From: Rubrobacter xylanophilus | GTDB taxonomy: Bacteria; Actinomycetota; Rubrobacteria; Rubrobacterales; Rubrobacteraceae | Direction of reading: 5' to 3' | Length of the DNA stretch: 64,000 nt | Assembly (NCBI RefSeq): GCF_007164525.1 | Contig: NZ_AP019791.1 | Span: forward strand, 310,001-374,000 | In this document: piece after piece, positions 58,882 through 64,000 of the stretch | Numbering within the stretch: the first letter of the stretch is position 1 | Layout: each line of letters opens with the position of its first letter | The notes under the pieces: generated by a model | What the model was told of the DNA's origin: nothing | Seen by the model: the letters and a program-made list of their open reading frames with translations, nothing else | Database searches by the model: none | Translations under genes and position numbers: made by a program

Positions 58882-60181
58882 CCTGGCGCTGGCGCTGCTG
58901 CTCGTCGGCTTCAACGCCTTCTTCGTTGCGGCCGAGTTCGCGCTGGTGCGGGTGCGGGAGTCGCGCATCGTCCAGCTCGAGCGGGAGGGCAGCGTGCGGG
59001 CCGCGGCCGTCCACGAGGCGCTGCGCGACCTGGACGCCTACCTCTCCGTCTGCCAGGTAGGCATCACCATAGCTTCGCTGGGGCTCGGTTGGGTCGGCGA
59101 ACCGGCGGTGGCCCGGCTCATCGCGCCGCTTCTGCACTGGGTGGGGATAACCGACGAGCGGGTGGTGCACGTGGCGGCGTTCGCGCTCGGGTTCTCGGCC
59201 ATCACCTACGCCCACCTCGTCTTCGGGGAGCAGGCGCCGAAGTACTTCTCCATCCAGAAGGCCGAAGGGACCTCGCTTTGGATCAGCCGCCCCCTGAGGC
59301 TGTTCATGTACCTCTTCCGGCCGGTGGTGTGGCTGGTCAACGCCTCCACCAACCTGGTGCTCCGGCCGTGGGGCATAAGGCTCGGGGAGGGGATGGAGGT
59401 GCACTCGGAGGAGGAGCTGAGGATCATGATCTCCTCCTCCGCCGCCTCGGGGGTGCTGGATCCCGAAGAACGCGACTACCTCAACAACGTCTTCGACTTC
59501 GGGGATCGGGTGGTGCGCGAGGTGATGGTCCCGAGACCGGACATCGTGGCCCTCTCCAGCGATCTCTCGCCGCAGGAGATGGTGCAGGAGGCGGCCTTCG
59601 GCCGCTACACCCGCTACCCGGTCTACGAGGGGGATCTCGACCACATCCTGGGCGTCGTGCACGTCAAAGACGTCTTTAGGGCCTCCCTGGAGAACCCCGC
59701 GGGGTTCGACGTGCGCGCCATAGTCCGCGACGCGCTCGTCGTACCCGAGAACAAGCCCATCGAGCAGCTGCTGCGCGAGTTCCAGCGCCGCAAGCTCCAG
59801 ATGGCCATCGTCATCGACGAGTGGGGCAGCGTCGAGGGGCTGGTGACCATCGAAGACGTGCTGGAGGAGCTCGTCGGGGAGATCCAGGACGAGTTCGACG
59901 AGGAAGAGGCCAGGATAGAGGAGCTCGGCGGGGGGCTCTACGCGGTGGACGGCAGGATCCCCATCGTGGAGGTCAACGAGTTCTTCGAACTGGATTTGCC
60001 CCACGAGGATTTCGAGACCATCGGGGGTTACGTGCTCGGCACGCTGGGGCGGCCTCCTCGGCCCGGGGACGTGGTGGAGGCCGACGGAGCCACCCTGCAG
60101 GTCAAGAGCGTAGACGGTCCCCGGGTCTCCATGCTCACCCTGCGCCGCAAGGAGCGCTTGACTCCCTCCTCCCGGCAGTAG
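58853..60181 (+). CDS. CNNM/HlyC-CorC-type CBS membrane transporter
   Basis: A 442-residue protein. The DUF21/CNNM membrane domain covers residues 1-185 (FNAFFVAAEFALVRVRESRI, CQVGITIASLGLGWVGEPAV, ITYAHLVFGEQAPKYFSIQK). A CBS pair lies at about 205-330 (VREVMVPRPDIVALSSDLSP; FQRRKLQMAIVIDEWGSVEG). A CorC/HlyC C-domain lies at 345-430 (GGGLYAVDGRIPIVEVNEFF, ETIGGYVLGTLGRPPRPGDV). Relatives transport Mg2+ or Na+. TTG 58853 is the start by family alignment. It is the second candidate magnesium transporter of the window. Confidence 0.88.
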   Translation: MEDPLLSSFSLALALLLVGFNAFFVAAEFALVRVRESRIVQLEREGSVRAAAVHEALRDLDAYLSVCQVGITIASLGLGWVGEPAVARLIAPLLHWVGITDERVVHVAAFALGFSAITYAHLVFGEQAPKYFSIQKAEGTSLWISRPLRLFMYLFRPVVWLVNASTNLVLRPWGIRLGEGMEVHSEEELRIMISSSAASGVLDPEERDYLNNVFDFGDRVVREVMVPRPDIVALSSDLSPQEMVQEAAFGRYTRYPVYEGDLDHILGVVHVKDVFRASLENPAGFDVRAIVRDALVVPENKPIEQLLREFQRRKLQMAIVIDEWGSVEGLVTIEDVLEELVGEIQDEFDEEEARIEELGGGLYAVDGRIPIVEVNEFFELDLPHEDFETIGGYVLGTLGRPPRPGDVVEADGATLQVKSVDGPRVSMLTLRRKERLTPSSRQ

Positions 60182-60220
60182 GGGCAATCTCTCCCTTCTC
60201 TGGTACCATTGCACGGGCAT

Positions 60221-61048
60221 ATGACCGAAACCAAGCGCGCGCACGGCATCGAGAACCTCACCACCGGGGCGATGGCGGAGGTTTGGAGGCGGGTGCGGGA
60301 GTACATTCCCCCGGAGGGTGTCTTCGACGCCCACGCGCACATCGGCACCGACGTGGACGGCCGGGCCATGAGCGCCGAGGGGATGCGGGAGCGGATGCGG
60401 GCCGCGGGGGTGCGCCGGAGCATCGTCTTTCCGCTCAACGATCCCAACGCCCGCGAGGACTTCTCCGGCCCCAACGACTTGGTCTGGGCTGCCTACGAGG
60501 AACATCCCGGCTTCTTCGTGCCCTTCTTCCGGCTGAACCCCCACCACGCCTACGAGAAGGAGTTCGAACGCTGCGTCGGGCGGGGCTTCGCCGGGCTCAA
60601 GCTGCACCCAGTCTCCCAGGACTTCGAGCTCGACGACCCAAGGGTGGTCCGTCTCTTCGGGATGGCGGTCGCGGCCGGGCTTCCGGTCATAATCCACGCG
60701 GGCTTCGGGATGCGCCGCATCGTGGAGCCCCTGCTCTCCGTCTTCGAGGCCCATCCGGGGCTGCGCCTGATCCTCGGGCACGCCGCCATGCCGGAGGTGC
60801 TGGAGGCGGTGCGGGCCTTCGGGGACAACCCGAACGTGCTCTTCGAGACCTCGGTGGTGCGGGCCCGCGACCTGTACGTGCTCTTCTCGGTGATGGACCC
60901 GGAGCGGATCTGCTACGGCTCGGACATCCCCTACGGGGATCTCCCCTCCACCCTGCACGCCACCGTCGCCGCGGCCTCCCTCGCCGGGCTCTCCGGGGAG
61001 GAGCTCCGTGGGGTTCTCTCCGGCAACATCCGGAGGTGGTTTCCGTGA
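60221..61048 (+). CDS. Amidohydrolase-family (TIM-barrel) metal-dependent hydrolase
   Basis: A 275-residue amidohydrolase. Metal ligands: GVFDAHAHIGTDV (His38, His40), the His in FAGLKLHPVSQDF (Lys and His), VIIHAGFGM, LILGHAAMPEVLEAVRAFG and the Asp in CYGSDIPYGDLPST. The arrangement matches amidohydrolase_2 enzymes, which include decarboxylases and lactonases. The physiological substrate is unknown. It overlaps the next gene by 4 bases. Confidence 0.82.
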   Translation: MTETKRAHGIENLTTGAMAEVWRRVREYIPPEGVFDAHAHIGTDVDGRAMSAEGMRERMRAAGVRRSIVFPLNDPNAREDFSGPNDLVWAAYEEHPGFFVPFFRLNPHHAYEKEFERCVGRGFAGLKLHPVSQDFELDDPRVVRLFGMAVAAGLPVIIHAGFGMRRIVEPLLSVFEAHPGLRLILGHAAMPEVLEAVRAFGDNPNVLFETSVVRARDLYVLFSVMDPERICYGSDIPYGDLPSTLHATVAAASLAGLSGEELRGVLSGNIRRWFP

Positions 61049-61371
61049 GGGGAGCCTCCGGCGAGCCGACCGCCCCGGACGTCCGGGCGGCGCACCTGCT
61101 CCGGATCAGCGGGTATCTGGACATAGCGATCATGGCCATGTGGAGCGCCAACCGGCGGGCCTCCCGGCTCATCGGGATGGCCGAGGCCAGCGTGCGGGGC
61201 ACGGGTCCCGGCGGGGCCGACGAAGAGCTCCTCGGGCTGCTCCGGCGGCTGCTGCGCGAGGCCGCCGAGCACCACGCCGCGGGGGACTACCCGGCGGCGA
61301 TGGCCCGGATGCGGGTGGCCCAGGACGTGACCGACCTGAGGATCGTGGAGATAAAGAAAGGTCTCGCATGA
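61045..61371 (+). CDS. Hypothetical helical protein (108 aa)
   Basis: From GTG 61045, overlapping the amidohydrolase stop, a frame reads APDVRAAHLLRISGYLDIAI, MAMWSANRRASRLIGMAEAS, then LLGLLRRLLREAAEHHAAGD and MRVAQDVTDLRIVEIKKGLA. It is entirely helical by eye and overlaps the asparaginase gene by 4 bases. I do not recognise the family; the operon position suggests a link to the two hydrolases. Confidence 0.6.
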   Translation: MRGASGEPTAPDVRAAHLLRISGYLDIAIMAMWSANRRASRLIGMAEASVRGTGPGGADEELLGLLRRLLREAAEHHAAGDYPAAMARMRVAQDVTDLRIVEIKKGLA

Positions 61372-62363
61372 GGCTACGGGGACGGGCGGAGACCGCCGAC
61401 GACGTTCCGCTCGTGGTGCTCACCCGGGGCGGGCTCGTGGAGGGCGTCCACCGCGGGAGGCTGGTCGTCTGCGACGCCTCCGGCGCTATCCTCGAGGCCG
61501 CAGGGGACCCCGAGTTCCCGGTCTACCTGCGCTCCTCGGCCAAGCCCTTCCAGGCGATGCCGCTCGTCCTCTCGGGGGCGGCCGACGCCCTCGGGCTGGG
61601 CGAGGAGGAGCTCGCCGTCGCCTGCGCGTCGCACAACGGGGAGCAGGAGCACCTCGCGGCGGTCCGCTCCCTCCTCCGGAAGGCGGGGCTCACCGAGGAG
61701 GCGCTGCAGAGCGGCGTTCACCCGCCGCTCCACGCTCCGGTCGCGGAGGAGCTCGCTCGCAGCGGGGAGCGACCCCGGCCGCTGCACGGCAACTGCTCGG
61801 GCAAGCACGCCGGGATGCTCGCCGTGTGCGCCCATCAGGGCTGGGACACGGGTTCCTACCGGGAGCTCACACACCCTCTGCAGCGCTGGGTGCTCGAGAT
61901 AGTGGCCCGGATGTGCGGGGTAGAGCGCGAGAACATCCCTGTCCCTCGCGACGGGTGTGGGGTTCCCACCTTCGCCGTCCCGCTCCGGGGGCTCGCCGCC
62001 GGTTTCGCCCGGCTGGCCACCGGCCGGGAGCTTCCGGACCGGCTGGCGGAGGCCTCGCTGCGCATCCGGGAGGCCATGCGCTCCCGGCCCTTCATGGTCG
62101 CCGGCACCGGACGGCTCGACACCGCCCTCATGCAGAAGACGGAGCTCGTGGTCAAGAGCGGTGCCGAGGCCGTCTTCGCGGCCGGGAGCCCCGAGGGCTG
62201 GGGGGTCGCGCTCAAGATCTCCGACGGCGCCTCCCGCGCCGTGCGCCCTGCGGCGGTGGCCGCGCTGGGGCGGCTCGGAGCGGGGGTTCCGGGGGAGCGG
62301 GGCCTCTCCGAGGTGCGGAACCTGCACGGCGAGCCCGTGGGAAGGCTCATACCCCTCGTCTAG
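61368..62363 (+). CDS. L-asparaginase, AnsA/asparaginase II type
   Basis: A 331-residue protein of the thermolabile/R. etli-type asparaginase family. Blocks: YLRSSAKPFQAMPLVLSGAA (Ser-Ser-x-Lys active-site region), LAVACASHNGEQEHLAAVRS, PLHGNCSGKHAGMLAVCAHQ, IPVPRDGCGVPTFAVPLRGL, and KTELVVKSGAEAVFAAGSPE. SSAK and CSGKH resemble a serine-Lys architecture rather than the classical Thr-type asparaginases. It hydrolyses asparagine or a related amide. ATG 61368 overlaps the previous stop. Confidence 0.85.
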   Translation: MRLRGRAETADDVPLVVLTRGGLVEGVHRGRLVVCDASGAILEAAGDPEFPVYLRSSAKPFQAMPLVLSGAADALGLGEEELAVACASHNGEQEHLAAVRSLLRKAGLTEEALQSGVHPPLHAPVAEELARSGERPRPLHGNCSGKHAGMLAVCAHQGWDTGSYRELTHPLQRWVLEIVARMCGVERENIPVPRDGCGVPTFAVPLRGLAAGFARLATGRELPDRLAEASLRIREAMRSRPFMVAGTGRLDTALMQKTELVVKSGAEAVFAAGSPEGWGVALKISDGASRAVRPAAVAALGRLGAGVPGERGLSEVRNLHGEPVGRLIPLV

Positions 62364-62375
62364 GGGGTTGCCGGC

Positions 62376-62948
62376 GTGCGGCTAACCCCGGAGCTGCTCG
62401 TGGAGTGCTACCGGCGGGGGCTCTTCCCCATGGCCGATTCCGACGGGCGGGTGGGATTCTACCGGGCCGATCCGCGGGCCGTGCTGGAGCTGGATGCCCT
62501 GCACGTCTCCAAGTCCCTGAGGCGCGTGCTGCGCAGGGGCGTCTACGAGGTGCGGGTGGACCGGGATTTCGAGGCCGTCATCCGGGCCTGCGCCGACCGG
62601 CCGGAGACCTGGATCAGCGAGGAGATCATCCAGGCCTTCCTCGGCCTGCACGCGAGGGGGCTTGCGCACAGCGTGGAGGCCTACCGGCAGGGGCAGCTCA
62701 CCGGGGGGCTCTACGGGGTGACCCTTGGGGGAGCCTTCTTCGGGGAGTCCATGTTCAGCCGCGCTCCTGATGCCTCCAAGGTGTGCCTGGTCCGCCTCGT
62801 GGAACGCCTCAGAGAGAGGGGCTACGTGCTGCTGGACTGCCAGGTGCAGAGCGACCACCTGGCGAGGATGGGGGCGGTGGAGATCCCGGAGGCGGAGTTC
62901 ATGCGCCGGCTCGCCGGGGCGCTGCGGCTCTCCCGCTCCTTCGCGTGA
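62376..62948 (+). CDS. aat: Leucyl/phenylalanyl-tRNA-protein transferase
   Basis: A 190-residue enzyme from GTG 62376. Family blocks: ELLVECYRRGLFPMADSDGR, GFYRADPRAVLELDALHVSK, VEAYRQGQLTGGLYGVTLGG, AFFGESMFSRAPDASKVCLV, GYVLLDCQVQSDHLARMGAV. It adds Leu or Phe to N-terminal Arg/Lys of proteins, making N-degrons for ClpS/ClpAP. Slightly short but complete. Confidence 0.92.
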   Translation: MRLTPELLVECYRRGLFPMADSDGRVGFYRADPRAVLELDALHVSKSLRRVLRRGVYEVRVDRDFEAVIRACADRPETWISEEIIQAFLGLHARGLAHSVEAYRQGQLTGGLYGVTLGGAFFGESMFSRAPDASKVCLVRLVERLRERGYVLLDCQVQSDHLARMGAVEIPEAEFMRRLAGALRLSRSFA

Positions 62949-62997
62949 GGTAGAGGGCGGGCGGTTGCCCCGCCGCCCGTGGTAAGCTAGCCCCACT

Positions 62998-63897
62998 ATG
63001 GACGAGAGATATTTGGATCTCGAGTGGAGGCCCGAGCTCGAGCGGCCGGTGCTCGTCTCGGCCTTCACCGGCTGGAACGACGCGGCGGAGGCCGCCAGCA
63101 TGGCCCTCGGCGCGCTCGGCAACGCCTGGGGGGTCAGCCGGTTCGGCCGGTTCGATCCGGAGGAGTTCTTCGACTACCAGTCCACCCGGCCGCAGGTGAA
63201 GCTGGTGGACGGCGTGACCCGGAAGATAGAGTGGCCCGAGAACGCCCTCTACGCCACCCCCTCCGAAGGCGTCGAGGCCCTGGATGGGCGGGGAGCCGTC
63301 CTGCTTTCGGGTCCGGAGCCCAACCTCCGGTGGCGCACCTTCTCCGAGACCGTGGTCGGTCTCGCCCGGGAGCTGGGGGTGGAGATGGTCGTCACGCTCG
63401 GCGCCCTGCTCGCCGACGTCCCCCACTCGCGCCCGGTGCCGGTGGCCGCCAACTCTCAGGACGCCGCTCTTGTGGAGGGGCTGGGGCTCAGCGCCTCGCG
63501 CTACGAGGGCCCCACCGGGATAACCGGCGTGCTGCACACCCTGTGCGCGGAGGCCGGGCTGCCGGCGGTGAGCCTCTGGGCCTCGATGCCGCACTACCTG
63601 CCGGCCGTGCCTTCGGCTCCCGGGGCGCTGGCGCTGGTGGAGAGCCTGGCGAGCCTTCTGGGGGCACGGGTGGACACCGGGGAGCTGGAGCGCGGAGCCG
63701 AGCGCTACCAGGAACAGGTCTCGGCCGCCGTGGCCCGCGACCCGGACCTCTCCTCCTACGTGAAGATGCTCGAGGAGCGCTACGACGCCTCCCAGGAAGA
63801 GGGCGGAGCCCGGATACGGCACCTGCCCTCCGGAGATGAGCTCGCGCGGGAGCTGGAGGACTTTCTGCGCCGGCAGCGCGGCGAGGACGAGCAGTAA
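62998..63897 (+). CDS. PAC2-family protein
   Basis: A 299-residue protein of the PAC2 (proteasome assembly chaperone 2-like) family common in actinobacteria: PVLVSAFTGWNDAAEAASMA, FGRFDPEEFFDYQSTRPQVK, LSGPEPNLRWRTFSETVVGL, MVVTLGALLADVPHSRPVPV, GPTGITGVLHTLCAEAGLPA and SLWASMPHYLPAVPSAPGAL. The C-terminal helix is charged (YVKMLEERYDASQEE). Function in bacteria is unsettled; a link with protein quality control is inferred from the family name only. Confidence 0.85.
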   Translation: MDERYLDLEWRPELERPVLVSAFTGWNDAAEAASMALGALGNAWGVSRFGRFDPEEFFDYQSTRPQVKLVDGVTRKIEWPENALYATPSEGVEALDGRGAVLLSGPEPNLRWRTFSETVVGLARELGVEMVVTLGALLADVPHSRPVPVAANSQDAALVEGLGLSASRYEGPTGITGVLHTLCAEAGLPAVSLWASMPHYLPAVPSAPGALALVESLASLLGARVDTGELERGAERYQEQVSAAVARDPDLSSYVKMLEERYDASQEEGGARIRHLPSGDELARELEDFLRRQRGEDEQ

Positions 63898-63899
63898 CC

Positions 63900-64000
63900 C
63901 TAGACGAGGAGCGCGGCCACGAACACGGCGAGGCTGAGGACCGCGAGCAGCACCTGGGCCACCGCCCCTGCCACGTACCCTACCAGCACCCCGCCCGCCG
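63900..64000 (-). CDS. C-terminal end of a membrane protein (partial)
   Basis: On the minus strand the open frame reads AGGVLVGYVAGAVAQVLLAV, LSLAVFVAALLV and stops at TAG (63902-63900). It is a hydrophobic C-terminal helix, probably the last membrane span of a protein encoded beyond the right edge. It converges on the PAC2 gene, 2 bases after that stop. Confidence 0.55.
   Translation of the reverse strand, partial: AGGVLVGYVAGAVAQVLLAVLSLAVFVAALLV

Overview
The window is a high-GC chromosomal segment. Its GTG/TTG starts, 4-base start/stop overlaps and gene families (GlpP with DhaKLM, LLM F420-type oxidoreductase, tandem GT87-like mannosyltransferases, PhoU/TrkA-C protein) suggest a thermophilic actinobacterium of the Rubrobacter type. 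That assignment is inference from gene content. No rRNA, tRNA or CRISPR array was seen.

Layout. 1-5.2 kb: ordinary genes (CBS protein, SLC13-type permease, GT4 glycosyltransferase, coiled-coil protein, TatA, SRPBCC, small metallopeptidase). 5.2-17.7 kb: a divergent GntR/FCD repressor and a tightly overlapped ten-gene catabolic operon. It contains FAH hydrolase, class I amidotransferase, glutamine-synthetase-like ligase, cytochrome P450, type I extradiol dioxygenase, acetoacetate-decarboxylase-like enzyme, semialdehyde dehydrogenase, M20 hydrolase, APC permease and an aromatic amino-acid-decarboxylase-like enzyme. The set combines gamma-glutamylation of an amine (the aniline or putrescine logic) with meta-cleavage of an aromatic ring and is the most interesting system here. 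A 13-bp inverted pair flanks its promoter. 18.0-19.3 kb: rarA.

19.4-30.9 kb: a more AT-rich, foreign-looking island holding one fairly intact insertion sequence and remnants of at least five others (IS4/IS701-like, IS5, two IS256-type, IS3, IS630), almost all frameshifted. The passengers are small accessory genes (SnoaL-like proteins, GNAT, quinone oxidoreductase, PhzF, a MarR-GNAT regulator with a near-ideal promoter, and a methyltransferase-cupin fusion). Several passengers carry premature stops.

30.9-49.8 kb: two GT87-like membrane glycosyltransferases, a PhoU/TrkA-C protein with an SLC41/MgtE-type transporter, a ribbon-helix-helix gene with an anion permease, DoxX, Fe-dependent dehydrogenase, FMN hydroxyacid oxidase, a soluble diadenylate cyclase, an MhqO/MhqD-like quinone-resistance cluster, a MarR-MFS pair, and a GGDEF protein. 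Next is selD, which must be read through an in-frame UGA followed by a SECIS-like hairpin, so SelD itself is probably a selenoprotein.

49.8-57.1 kb: a glycerol regulon (glpP, leader attenuator, glpK, dhaK, glpF, small protein, dhaL, dhaM, glpD). It joins the glycerol-3-phosphate and dihydroxyacetone routes under a GlpP-type antiterminator. 57.2-64 kb: ferritin-like protein, LLM oxidoreductase, CNNM/HlyC-type CBS transporter, amidohydrolase, L-asparaginase, aat, PAC2 protein, and the end of a membrane protein.
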